DNA of 64,000 bases from Collinsella sp. AF23-4AC (GTDB lineage: Bacteria > Actinomycetota > Coriobacteriia > Coriobacteriales > Coriobacteriaceae), in assembly GCF_003462685.1 (NCBI RefSeq), contig NZ_QRVE01000008.1, positions 1 to 64,000 on the forward strand, written 5' to 3'. Shown here piece by piece: positions 19,382-28,056 of this stretch. Both the position numbers and the translations under genes were made by a program. Within the stretch, counting starts at the first letter, position 1. Each line of letters opens with the position of its first letter. Below the pieces are notes generated by a model. It was not told where the DNA came from. It saw nothing but the letters and a program-made list of their open reading frames with translations, and did no database searches.

Positions 19382-20098
19382 ATGGCAGACGCAGAGAGCA
19401 ACCTCGTTCCCTCCGAAGCAGCCGACCAGGTCGAGGTCGCGCTCGAGGAGCAGGCCGCAGCCGACGACGGCATCCTGTACCTCAACGAGTATCAGTACGA
19501 AAACGATCTGGTCACCGACTTCGCCCGCCTGGTCGCCTCGCCCAGGCGTCGCGGCTCGCTGTATGTCGCCGCGGCAATTGCCGCGCTCATCGGCATCGGC
19601 ATGCTGGTGGCCGGCGGCAACTGGATCAAGTTTGGCGTCGTCTTGATCGTATTCGGCGCCTTTTTGGCCTGGTGGAGCAAAAACCTGCACCACACCCTCG
19701 CCCGCGACTTTATCGACGCCGTTGAGGCCGACGAGTCCATGGGTGGCCGCTATCGCCGCGTCGCCGCCAACGAGGACGGCCTGATGGTTTGGGGCACGAG
19801 CGGCAAGTCGCAGTTCTTCCCGTTTGAAAAGCTCGACCACGTGCTCGACGGCGAGCGCATCTTTGTGGCCATGTTCGCCGACCAGGGCGTGACGATCCCT
19901 AAGGACACCTTTGTCCGCGGCGATGCCGAGCAGTTCGGTCCCTTCCTTAAGGCGCGCATCAACAAAAAACTCCGCATCGAGACCAAACGCAAGAAGATGA
20001 AGGCAGAAAAGGCCGCTGCCGAAGCAAAACAGGGCGACAAGCCCCAGGAGACCAAGGGCAAGCAGCGCAAGCAGAAGAAGAGCAAGAAGAAGCGGTAG
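19382..20098 (+). CDS. YcxB-like membrane protein
   Basis: 238 residues. An acidic N-terminal ~60 residues, two adjacent membrane segments (~60-95: SLYVAAAIAALIGIGMLVAG and WIKFGVVLIVFGAFLAWW), then a soluble domain with the pattern seen in YcxB-type proteins (LMVWGTSGKSQFFPFEKLDHVLD; FVAMFADQGVTIPKD). The last ~45 residues are extremely lysine-rich. Role unknown. It is divergent from dnaX across 116 bp and ends before a GC-rich hairpin. Confidence 0.7.
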   Translation: MADAESNLVPSEAADQVEVALEEQAAADDGILYLNEYQYENDLVTDFARLVASPRRRGSLYVAAAIAALIGIGMLVAGGNWIKFGVVLIVFGAFLAWWSKNLHHTLARDFIDAVEADESMGGRYRRVAANEDGLMVWGTSGKSQFFPFEKLDHVLDGERIFVAMFADQGVTIPKDTFVRGDAEQFGPFLKARINKKLRIETKRKKMKAEKAAAEAKQGDKPQETKGKQRKQKKSKKKR

Positions 20099-20113
20099 GC
20101 CGGCCGACACCGA

Positions 20114-20165
20114 AGGCGCCTCGTCCCGCGCCCGATTCCGGGCCGGGGCGCCTGGAATCGGGCGC
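20114..20165. terminator. GC-rich hairpin between convergent genes
   Basis: GCGCCCGATTCC (20128-20139) pairs perfectly with GGAATCGGGCGC (20154-20165), and AGGCGCC/GGCGCCT overlap inside. There is no strong U-run on either strand; probably a bidirectional terminator. Confidence 0.5.
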
Positions 20166-20203
20166 GCGTACCGCCAATGGACCCGTTTTGCCTTGCTCTC
20201 GAG

Positions 20204-20872
20204 CTATTTCACTTCAAACCTTAAGAGCCTCCGCTCCGGCAGATCGGTCATCTTCATCGTGTAAGTCCCGGGAAATGCTTTCTCAAAACGGACGGTCTCG
20301 TAACCTTCGAAATAGTCGTTGGTGTTCTGCATCATAAATGGGACGAGCAACTCGTTTTCTGCCCCAACCTCCACGGCAAACGCAGCAGAGCCGCCAAGGA
20401 CCGGCATGGCTTGCGTTATCAGATCGGTATTGACTACAAAATCATAGTTTGGCGCAGACTCCGGAACCAGATGCCAAACATACGCTTTGATTCCACCGTC
20501 GATATTATCCCTATTTCTGACACGCATCTTTACGGCGATAACGCACGTGATGTCGGCATCCTTCAGTCTCGTTTTCGTATCCACGGTGCCATATTTTGAA
20601 TAATCGTCATGTGCTCGTTTGAGATACTCGCGCGGCGTGAGCAACTCTGCCCCGTCTATGCAAAACGAATACCCATCAGTCACCACATCCTTCGACCCCA
20701 GAAACGCTCCATCCATCGAGAGCCATTCGCCCTCCGCGTAATATTTCTCAGGAATGACCGTCCGGTTCCCGTTAACGACGCTCACCCTCATGCCCGCAAG
20801 GCCGGTAGCAGCACAGCAAAAAAGCGCGAGCGCCGATCTTCTCGTCCACAGGGTCTTCTTCATCGCGCTCAC
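20204..20872 (-). CDS. Exported protein of the ABC/secreted-protein cluster
   Basis: 222 residues. The N-terminal signal segment (TLWTRRSALALFCCAATGLAGMRVSVV) is followed by a beta-rich domain (YYAEGEWLSMDGAFLG; NYDFVVNTDLITQAMP; ERRLLRFEVK). It is the last gene of a four-gene set with ATPase and permeases, overlapping the ATPase stop by 4 bases, so translation is coupled. The CC in the signal segment is not a clean lipobox. Inference: an accessory or immunity protein facing outward. Family not recognised. Confidence 0.65.
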   Translation of the reverse strand: MSAMKKTLWTRRSALALFCCAATGLAGMRVSVVNGNRTVIPEKYYAEGEWLSMDGAFLGSKDVVTDGYSFCIDGAELLTPREYLKRAHDDYSKYGTVDTKTRLKDADITCVIAVKMRVRNRDNIDGGIKAYVWHLVPESAPNYDFVVNTDLITQAMPVLGGSAAFAVEVGAENELLVPFMMQNTNDYFEGYETVRFEKAFPGTYTMKMTDLPERRLLRFEVK

Positions 20873-21513
20873 GACCTTTCCCGAACTTTCACAACGGCAC
20901 CGTCGCGCATGCAGTAAACCCGATCGGCCAGTTCCTCGAGCACCTCTCCGTCATGGCTGGACAGAAGGACCTCACGACCCGTTGATGCCGCCATCGCCAC
21001 AACGCGCTTGAGCATTTCAACGCCCGCTTCGTCGAGGGCATTCGTTGGCTCATCGAGAACAAGCAGCTTCGGCTTCTCCATAATTGCCGCAGCTATCCCC
21101 AGACGCTGCTTCATCCCAAGCGAGTATGCTCGGAACTTCTTTTTTTCGTCTGCATCGAGCCCCACGAGCCGCAGGGCAGAGCGAATGTCCTCGGGGGTGG
21201 CAACGCCCTTGATCTGAGCGATGAGCTCCAGATTATCGTAGCCAGACAGATATCCCAAAAAGGAAGGCGCCTCGATCAACATCCCCAGACTCGGCGGGAA
21301 AGAGATGTCCGCCCCAAGCCTTTGGCCATCGATAGAGATTTCGCCTTCGGTAGGCTTGATCAACCCGCAGACCGCTCGCATGAGCATGGTCTTACCCGAA
21401 CCGTTTATCCCCTGAAGCCCGACCACAGTCCCAGGGTCAACCTCGATGGACACGTTGCGCAGGACATCGTTTTTACCCATGCGCTTCGATACGCCCCTTA
21501 CGATCACACTCAT
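20869..21513 (-). CDS. ABC transporter ATP-binding protein
   Basis: 214 residues from the ATG at 21513 (AAGGGGG upstream); the frame is open further but overlaps the permease gene. Walker A is GINGSGKT, the signature appears as YSLGMKQRLGIA, Walker B is KLLVLDEPTNALDE, and the H-loop is LLSSHDGEV. The short size and MKQR signature are typical of bacteriocin-immunity or ABC-2 type efflux ATPases. It should drive the two adjacent permeases. All genes from 23227 down to 20204 overlap by 4-5 bases. Confidence 0.92.
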   Translation of the reverse strand: MSVIVRGVSKRMGKNDVLRNVSIEVDPGTVVGLQGINGSGKTMLMRAVCGLIKPTEGEISIDGQRLGADISFPPSLGMLIEAPSFLGYLSGYDNLELIAQIKGVATPEDIRSALRLVGLDADEKKKFRAYSLGMKQRLGIAAAIMEKPKLLVLDEPTNALDEAGVEMLKRVVAMAASTGREVLLSSHDGEVLEELADRVYCMRDGAVVKVRERS

Positions 21514-22346
21514 ATCTTGTCCCCCTTTTCTATAAGGTCGGCCCTTCGAAACCACAGTCCACCCAACGATAGGCATAACGACATAAGCCCAATTGATGAC
21601 AAGACACTCGAGCCCGCCGCGATTCCCTCTTTGACAATTCCACCCCAGCGCAACAGCATCAAGGCGTTACCCAATAGCGCCCAATGTCGTGCATATGCCG
21701 AGCAGATCAGGTAGCTCATTAAAACCACAAACGAGACTGACGACCCAAGCACAAACCCAACCGCTGCCTGCGCAAACGCAAGCGCCTCAAAAGCAAATAA
21801 GAGACCTATGAAAAACGGCAGCGCATCTGCCTCGGCAGCTTTGAGAAACCACGGCGCCAAATTAGCCAGTTGAAGCGACTCACCATGAATGACCGCGCTG
21901 AACGAGGAGCTCACCACCAAGCTCCAAATCACAACAGAGCAAACCACCACGAGCAGTGAAAATGCCGTTACTGCCGCCACCAAGATAAAACGCGAGACCC
22001 ACCAAAGGGTTCTTGCCCGGCATCGAACAAGCGCTTGCAAACCAAACCCGTGCAACGATTCAGTCGGATAATCGAGTGTTGTATAGAGAATAAGCAGAAT
22101 GAGGAATAGCCACCCTAACGGAGGCACAAACATGACCCCGGGCCTAGGCTCAAACGGAGCAGATCCGGCAAACACGAGCGCAAGATTATCCGCAAACCCC
22201 AAGGTATCCGTTCTAACCCCATACACAGAAGACAATCCGTAGGCGTACACCAAGTTCGCAACGGTCACTGCCGCAATTGCAATAAAAGTGATGATGTTCT
22301 TCTTCAAAACGGTCCTCAGGTCCGCGGCGACCAGCCTAAACAGCAT
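21510..22346 (-). CDS. ABC transporter permease subunit 1
   Basis: 278 residues with about six membrane helices (ITFIAIAAVTVANLVYAYGL near the start; LFLILLILYTTLDYP; ILVAAVTAFSLLVVVCSVVI; and others). The ATG at 22346 overlaps the stop of the preceding permease (ATGA type), which decides the start over one 8 codons upstream. ABC-2-like architecture. Probably the heterodimer partner of the next protein. Confidence 0.82.
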   Translation of the reverse strand: MLFRLVAADLRTVLKKNIITFIAIAAVTVANLVYAYGLSSVYGVRTDTLGFADNLALVFAGSAPFEPRPGVMFVPPLGWLFLILLILYTTLDYPTESLHGFGLQALVRCRARTLWWVSRFILVAAVTAFSLLVVVCSVVIWSLVVSSSFSAVIHGESLQLANLAPWFLKAAEADALPFFIGLLFAFEALAFAQAAVGFVLGSSVSFVVLMSYLICSAYARHWALLGNALMLLRWGGIVKEGIAAGSSVLSSIGLMSLCLSLGGLWFRRADLIEKGDKI

Positions 22347-23227
22347 CAGACCACCTCGCGTCTTTTCCACGCCCCAGAAAAAGCCAACGAAGCAAGGGTC
22401 AATAATATGATTTCCGCAAAACCGGCTCGAATGTCTGGCCAGTTATTCAGCGATTCCGACCTGATGCTGTTGAGGATATTGCAGTTAAACCCCACACAAG
22501 CCATTACGCCGAAGATCCAGCCATTTGCAAAATGCCACGCAACCATTAGCAGATACGGGACAATTATCGCTTTGATTCTGCTACGAAACAAAATTGAGAA
22601 GCCAGTTACAGCCATGGATAAAGTCCCGAGCGTGACAGCATCGAACAGCGTGTATGCGAGCACATATGACAAAGGATGCGAATAAAATAGACCGGAGAAG
22701 TAGCTATGCAGGTAAAGTCCTACGTAAGTCGACTCATCGACCCGAGGAAGATACGCAGGAAAAAGCATCGAGACGATCAGGAAATTGACGAGCAGAGGAA
22801 TGGCAGTCACTGTAAACGCGGAGAGGAAAGCAGACAGCATCTTTACGTTCACGTACGCCTTTCTGGAAACGCGCGTGCATATCTGCATGTCATAACCACT
22901 CAAACGCTCAAAGAGACACGACCAAGATCCAGCCAACATTGCAAGCAGGGGCAGTGCATAGAAAAACACCGACGCAGACAGTGGCGCGTTCGCGCTCACA
23001 ACAATCCAGTTACCGAAGCTGCTTTCACGTGTTTGACCGAGATAATTTTCGGCTTGCACGCCAACGCCGTAACCAAAAGAAAGAAGGTTGTGACGCTCTT
23101 TTTCCAAATTTGCCCACGGCTCCAGCGCGGCAGCTATTGCAACTGCGACCGCAATCAAGAGAGCAAGGATAAAAGCTGGACGTCTAATCGTTTTCGACAG
23201 TTCGTATCTTGCGAGCTTTTGGTTCAT
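22346..23227 (-). CDS. ABC transporter permease subunit 2
   Basis: 293 residues starting MNQKLARYELSKTIRRPAF behind GGAGGAGG at 23227. First membrane helix near 20-38 (ILALLIAVAVAIAAALEPW), then a ~60-residue outer loop and about five further helices. It begins 55 bases after the secreted-protein gene. The chain of overlaps to permease 1, the ATPase and the exported protein marks one operon for export or self-protection. Confidence 0.82.
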   Translation of the reverse strand: MNQKLARYELSKTIRRPAFILALLIAVAVAIAAALEPWANLEKERHNLLSFGYGVGVQAENYLGQTRESSFGNWIVVSANAPLSASVFFYALPLLAMLAGSWSCLFERLSGYDMQICTRVSRKAYVNVKMLSAFLSAFTVTAIPLLVNFLIVSMLFPAYLPRVDESTYVGLYLHSYFSGLFYSHPLSYVLAYTLFDAVTLGTLSMAVTGFSILFRSRIKAIIVPYLLMVAWHFANGWIFGVMACVGFNCNILNSIRSESLNNWPDIRAGFAEIILLTLASLAFSGAWKRREVV

Positions 23228-23281
23228 ACGTCCTCCTCCCCCTTCCGACCCAGAAAGCCGGAAGGGAGCCATTTCAAACAA

Positions 23282-23794
23282 CTATGCGGGAAGCTTGTGG
23301 AAATGCCCGACGCAGTCGGGGCTCCATACACCAATAACAGTGCCGTAGCCAGACTCCGCCCATGCAGTCAGTCGCGCCGCAGATCGCCCGTTCTCACGGA
23401 CGAGGTTATACATTTCCCACTGTCCCTTGTGATTCGAACGATACGTTCCCTGAGTACAATTCATGCTGCCGCTACCGCTTGTGTTATACGCACCGTCTGT
23501 ATATAACCGAAGCGGATTTCCCGTATGGCCCTGGATATCCAGATAGAGCGATGAGGAATCATCCTTTTGACGGTAGCCAGTTGCACTCGTCCCGGCACAT
23601 TGAAAACTAAATGCCTTATCGGCATTGTTCGTACAGGTCGTAATTCCCGTATCGGCGTTTTGAGTAATGCTGGAAACCTGAGAGGTGTCAAACTCCTCTT
23701 GTGCAAACGATGCAGCGGGAACCCCTAGGGACAGACCAGCTGCAATCACCAAGCCGACTCCGATTCGAGCAATAGCGCTCCTTGGCTTAATCAT
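23282..23794 (-). CDS. Small secreted protein, bacteriocin-like candidate
   Basis: 170 residues. A Sec signal peptide (RIGVGLVIAAGLSLGVPAASFAQ) predicts cleavage after AAS-FAQ, leaving ~138 residues with four cysteines (TTCTNN, FQCAGT, MNCTQG, SPDCVG), so two disulfides are possible. A Trp/Gly-rich C-terminal half contains ESGYGTVIGVWSPD. ATG at 23794 with GGAG close upstream. It is the first gene of the operon with two permeases and an ATPase, the layout of lactococcin-972-like bacteriocins with dedicated ABC systems; the sequence itself does not clearly match that family. Function inferred from context only. Confidence 0.65.
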   Translation of the reverse strand: MIKPRSAIARIGVGLVIAAGLSLGVPAASFAQEEFDTSQVSSITQNADTGITTCTNNADKAFSFQCAGTSATGYRQKDDSSSLYLDIQGHTGNPLRLYTDGAYNTSGSGSMNCTQGTYRSNHKGQWEMYNLVRENGRSAARLTAWAESGYGTVIGVWSPDCVGHFHKLPA

Positions 23795-23903
23795 GGCCTT
23801 CTCCAATCAAAAGCGGTTAACAATGCGTCGACGCACGGCAACCTTCGCATGAATAGAGAAAGATGTCTGTAAACACCCGCTATTGAGTTGATTGCTCAGG
23901 CGT

Positions 23904-26039
23904 TTACACGTTATTTACCTGCGATAACAATAAAATTAGCTCCGCCTTATTCTTGATCTTCAACTGGCGGTAAGATGCAGACCGCAGCGCTTGCACCGTA
24001 GATGCAGCGTAACCGACATCCTCCGCAATGGCCTTTGTCGTTGCCCCCTCTGCCGTCATCAGCAAAATTTGCGACTGAACATCAGAAAGGGAGCGCGACG
24101 TAAGCAGGGCCAGCTGGCGCACGCGGGCCGTTTCGGTGGACCCGTTCGCCCGGTACTCCAAGACGGCCTTCTCGTCCTCAACCGAGCGGGCGAGCGCGAT
24201 GTGCGTAACGAACATGGGCACAGACCAGCAAACAATCACCGTTGCCACGACGACATTGACAGCCGAACTTTGCCCCAACAACGACGCGAGGAACAACGGC
24301 TCGAAAACCGTCAGATCCTGCACCATGTTGAGCAAGACAGCCCAAACAGGAGCCGTCGCCCCGAAGCAAAGCATCCATATCCCAAGCATTTTGCGCTGCG
24401 GACAGCTTCGCATCACTATATATGTGAGCAGCACCCCCGTCAGCACCGCAAGTCCATGGATTCGCCCCCTAGCGACCGCATAGATTAAGGCAACCATGCC
24501 CATTGACACCAACGGCACGATAGCCCGAGCATGGGCATGCACCTTAAACGGACGCAGCCCAACAGCGAGCGAAGCCGTAGACGCCACGCCGCAAAACAGG
24601 ACCGGCACAGCCATCAACGGAACGCGTATGCACATCAATGCCGCGATATAGATAAAAGACCATTCCACAGCAGATAGCACCGCCCATACGTACGGGCTTC
24701 CGAGCCAAATCGCTTCACCCGCTCTATCCAGCGCAGCGCCACGATTCGCTTTTCCACCCGCGTAGCGTAGCGACAGAAGCAGTCCGAGACCCAATGCGTA
24801 GCTTAAGAGGGAAAAGGCGACAGCCCGCGAAACACCGGACCCCCAATCGCTATCCGCCATTACCAAGGGCCCCGCCGCAAGGAGGATAAAGAATAATGTG
24901 AGCAGGTATCGAAACAGCCGGCGCGTTCGAGCTGATGCCACTATATCGTCAGCATGCCGCTGCGGTAGCTCATGCCCTACAGTATCGCCCTCACCCGCAA
25001 ACAGCGCCACGAGCTCGCGTGAGCCCGCAACCGACGCCTTCCCGTATGCTCGGTGAAGCGTTGTTCTCACCGTCGATGGCTTCGTATCCGTCTCCTTGGC
25101 AATTTCCGCCGGCGTTTTCCCTTTGAGCAGCAGTCGAACAAACTGCTCTTCTCTAGGCGACAGGGCAGGGGAAAACACCCCTGCATCGAATGTGTCGGAC
25201 GCACAGGCGATATCCGAATTGTTGTCCCGTTTCCCCCTTAGCAACATGCATACGAAGGCAGCAGCGATAACGGACCCCATCGCCAGCAATGCAATGACCA
25301 CGGCATCGCTTGCGAAGTATGCCGCCTCAACAGCCGGAATAAGACCAATAGGAACTGCTACGAGCACAGAACAGGCAAACACGTCGCGCCGCCCATGGCC
25401 AAAGGCACGAGGGCGGCAAAACGGCGGGGCCACAGTCAATGCGAGATAGACCAACGGAATTAAAAGCGCAAGGCCAATTGACGCGGCCGTTACAGGGGGC
25501 ATCCCCCATGGCTCGGGAACGACTCTCCATGAAACTCGACAGCAAAACAGCAGGCAAGACATGACGGCTATTGTTTCTGTAAAAATCGCGTCCTGCGGGT
25601 GACGAGTTTCCCTTTCGTCAGTCCGTGTCGACCTCTGCGTCAAAGGAGAGTCCGCCGTGCCCCAAATAACATATGAGAGAAGCAGCGACCCAACAAAGCA
25701 CGAGACACACGAAACGCCATGTAACAACCAAATCGGTGCAAACACGATTGGAATAGAGTCTCCGCGAGCATAGAAAGCCAGGTCGGCCCATTCGGGAACC
25801 GTTGCAATAACACCAAGGAAAACACCGATGGCACCGAGATGCCTCGGCCTTCTCATCCCCCCCTTGCATAGCGCAGCACCATGAACAAACGCCGCGAGGC
25901 ATGCGCCCAGGATAACGAGCCAGGTCATTGCACCTGACGCTAGGCCGATTGAAGATGAAAACCGGTGATAAGGGGTGACCGCCATTACGACAAGCGCAAT
26001 GGCGCAGGCAAATGTAGCAGAACGGCGGGAAAAGAGCAT
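23904..26039 (-). CDS. Double membrane-LuxR regulator (two TM blocks, two HTH domains)
   Basis: 711 residues. The first ~260 residues hold about eight membrane helices, followed by a LuxR-type HTH (LSPREEQFVRLLLKGKTPAE ... STVRTTLHRAYGKA). A second block of about eight helices (from LFRYLLTLFFILLAAGPLVM) is followed by a second LuxR-type HTH at the C-terminus (LSDVQSQILLMTAEGATTKA ... STVQALRSASYRQLKIKNKA). It reads as a tandem fusion of two one-component membrane regulators. The start at 26039 (MLFSRRSATFA) has GGAGG six bases upstream; the frame is open 18 codons further. Just upstream of the secreted-protein/ABC operon on the same strand, so it may control it. Confidence 0.85.
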   Translation of the reverse strand: MLFSRRSATFACAIALVVMAVTPYHRFSSSIGLASGAMTWLVILGACLAAFVHGAALCKGGMRRPRHLGAIGVFLGVIATVPEWADLAFYARGDSIPIVFAPIWLLHGVSCVSCFVGSLLLSYVIWGTADSPLTQRSTRTDERETRHPQDAIFTETIAVMSCLLFCCRVSWRVVPEPWGMPPVTAASIGLALLIPLVYLALTVAPPFCRPRAFGHGRRDVFACSVLVAVPIGLIPAVEAAYFASDAVVIALLAMGSVIAAAFVCMLLRGKRDNNSDIACASDTFDAGVFSPALSPREEQFVRLLLKGKTPAEIAKETDTKPSTVRTTLHRAYGKASVAGSRELVALFAGEGDTVGHELPQRHADDIVASARTRRLFRYLLTLFFILLAAGPLVMADSDWGSGVSRAVAFSLLSYALGLGLLLSLRYAGGKANRGAALDRAGEAIWLGSPYVWAVLSAVEWSFIYIAALMCIRVPLMAVPVLFCGVASTASLAVGLRPFKVHAHARAIVPLVSMGMVALIYAVARGRIHGLAVLTGVLLTYIVMRSCPQRKMLGIWMLCFGATAPVWAVLLNMVQDLTVFEPLFLASLLGQSSAVNVVVATVIVCWSVPMFVTHIALARSVEDEKAVLEYRANGSTETARVRQLALLTSRSLSDVQSQILLMTAEGATTKAIAEDVGYAASTVQALRSASYRQLKIKNKAELILLLSQVNNV

Positions 26040-26202
26040 ACGGCCTCCATAGCGTGTCATTATATCGCTCGAGCCGCTCGTTTTCCTCGTCATCTGCTCG
26101 AGCGTGCTACACTAGCAGCATCTATGCCACCGCGAACGCTGGAACGGGCCCCGCTCCGTGCCCGCCGCTCGCAAACGAACTTTAAACGCACGAGGGTTGG
26201 CC

Positions 26203-28056
26203 ATGCCGCTTTTCTCGCAACATACCGCCCGGTTCTCGCCGGACGTTCCTTTGGAGGGCACCAGCTCTCGCGAGCTGCTCAAGCGGTACCAGCCGCTCGA
26301 GACACTTGCGACCGGCGGTTTTGGCTCCATCGAGATTTGCCGCGACACGCACCTGCGCCGCCGCGTCGCCATTAAGCGCATCCCCCTTATCAACGGCGCC
26401 GGCATGCCCGCCAGCGACATCATGGATGTCCTGCGCGAGGCGCACACTGCCGCCATGCTTCAACATCCCAATATCGTGCAGGTCATCGACTTTACGCATG
26501 ACACCGCCTATGCCTACCTGGTCATGGAGTATGTCGACGGTATGTCGCTGGCCGAGTTTTTGCATCGCGTGGACGGCCACTCGCTCACCTTTGACGAGGC
26601 CGCGGCCATTGCCGATGCCCTGGGCCAGGCGCTCACCTTCGCCCATAGCAATGGCGTACTCCACCTGGACATTAAGCCCGCCAACGTGCTCATCGACCAC
26701 TCGGGCAATGTAAAGCTCACCGACTTTGGCATGGCGCGACTGTCGTCCGCCGGTGGCTTTGGCGGCTCGCGCGGCGGCACCATCGGCTACATGCCGCCCG
26801 AGCAGCTCGATATCGAGACCGGCACGGTCGACGAACGCGCCGATGTCTTTGCCCTTGCCTGCGTTATCTATGAGGGCTTGTGCGGCAGCGCTCCCTTTAT
26901 GGCGGCCACGCCCGCCGACTCGCTCGACCGCATCATCGGCGGCGCCACCTATCCCAGCGAGCTGATACCACACTTTCCCCCGGGAGCCGAGGCCGCGCTC
27001 ATGAGCGCGCTCTCCCCCATGCCGCAGGACCGCCCCAACAGCATCGAGGCATTTTGCGACCAACTCCTTGCCGGTCTGGGCAGCGTGCGCGAGGGCCGTC
27101 GCAGTCTGGAGCAAATGGTTGGCGAGCTTTCGGATGACGAGCAGGAGCTCGACGATATCGAGCCGTCGTACTACGAGGACGACGCCATCGAGGTCGACCC
27201 CGCGCTCGGCTGGGCGGGCACGCGCTGGAGCCATGCGCGCGACTACACCATGCACGCTATCTCGGCGCTAACGTGCGGCGCCTTTAGCTTTTTGCTGATG
27301 CAAACGGCCGGGGTCGCGGCGCTTCCCGGCCTGGTCATTGCGGCTATCGCGATCGGAGCGGCGGCTGGCCTGGCCCCCCAGATCGGCTCGGCCATCTCGG
27401 CTGTGGGCTTTTTGGTGCTCATGGCCAACGCCACCATGCAGGCGCAGGGCATCCTGTCGATGTTGCCCGTCGCGGTGGTCTTTGCCGCTGCCATGTCCGG
27501 TTGGTGGATCGCCTGGGGTCGCACCGAGGCTGCCGCGAGCGCCGCGCTCACCTGTGCACTCGCGCTTGGCTGTCTGACTGGCAATACCTTCCTGGCAGCT
27601 GGGGTCGCCGCCGGCGTCGCGTCATTTTGGCTCGGCCCGGCAAGCGCCGCCGCGGCAACGGGCATGGGCGTGCTTTTTGCCCGTCTGGCGACGGTCGCGC
27701 TTTCAGCCGGAGGCGTGCTGGGGCTCGGTAACGTTGCCGCAGCGCTGGGAGACCCACTCCTTTGGGCTGCCTTTGTGCTGGTAGCGGCAACTGCCGCGGC
27801 GTCATCTGCGCTGCTCAATGCCCATGCCAAGCGTGCCGATCAGGGCTCAAACCTTGCCGCAATCGCCGCCATCGCTGTCGCCGGCATCGGCTGCGCAGCG
27901 GCGTCCTGTCTTGCACACCATATGGAAATTGCCAGCCTTGCAGCCGCGGTCGCCGCCAAGGCGGCAGTTGCGGGAACCCTATCCTCTATAATCGTTGGGA
28001 TATGCCTATATTTGCTCGGATACCAAAGAACCTATACGGAGAGTGATCTTTCGTGA
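26203..28056 (+). CDS. Ser/Thr protein kinase with polytopic C-terminus (non-RD)
   Basis: 617 residues from the ATG at 26203 (CGAGGG upstream); a GTG at 26158 is the alternative. Kinase domain ~30-300: glycine loop ATGGFGS, Lys58 (VAIKRI), catalytic loop HLDIKPANVL with Asp156 but Leu155 where most kinases have Arg, DFG at 174, and a PPEQL motif. The non-RD loop suggests it does not need activation-loop phosphorylation. After an acidic linker (~320-350) the last ~260 residues are very hydrophobic, roughly nine membrane helices of Ala/Gly. Its stop overlaps the fhaA GTG start (GTGA). First gene of the cell-wall signalling operon. Confidence 0.9.
   Translation: MPLFSQHTARFSPDVPLEGTSSRELLKRYQPLETLATGGFGSIEICRDTHLRRRVAIKRIPLINGAGMPASDIMDVLREAHTAAMLQHPNIVQVIDFTHDTAYAYLVMEYVDGMSLAEFLHRVDGHSLTFDEAAAIADALGQALTFAHSNGVLHLDIKPANVLIDHSGNVKLTDFGMARLSSAGGFGGSRGGTIGYMPPEQLDIETGTVDERADVFALACVIYEGLCGSAPFMAATPADSLDRIIGGATYPSELIPHFPPGAEAALMSALSPMPQDRPNSIEAFCDQLLAGLGSVREGRRSLEQMVGELSDDEQELDDIEPSYYEDDAIEVDPALGWAGTRWSHARDYTMHAISALTCGAFSFLLMQTAGVAALPGLVIAAIAIGAAAGLAPQIGSAISAVGFLVLMANATMQAQGILSMLPVAVVFAAAMSGWWIAWGRTEAAASAALTCALALGCLTGNTFLAAGVAAGVASFWLGPASAAAATGMGVLFARLATVALSAGGVLGLGNVAAALGDPLLWAAFVLVAATAAASSALLNAHAKRADQGSNLAAIAAIAVAGIGCAAASCLAHHMEIASLAAAVAAKAAVAGTLSSIIVGICLYLLGYQRTYTESDLS

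Noticed and set aside
23282..23794. Firm assignment as lactococcin 972-type bacteriocin
   Set aside because: Context fits, but four cysteines and the length do not match that family well; kept as unknown secreted protein.
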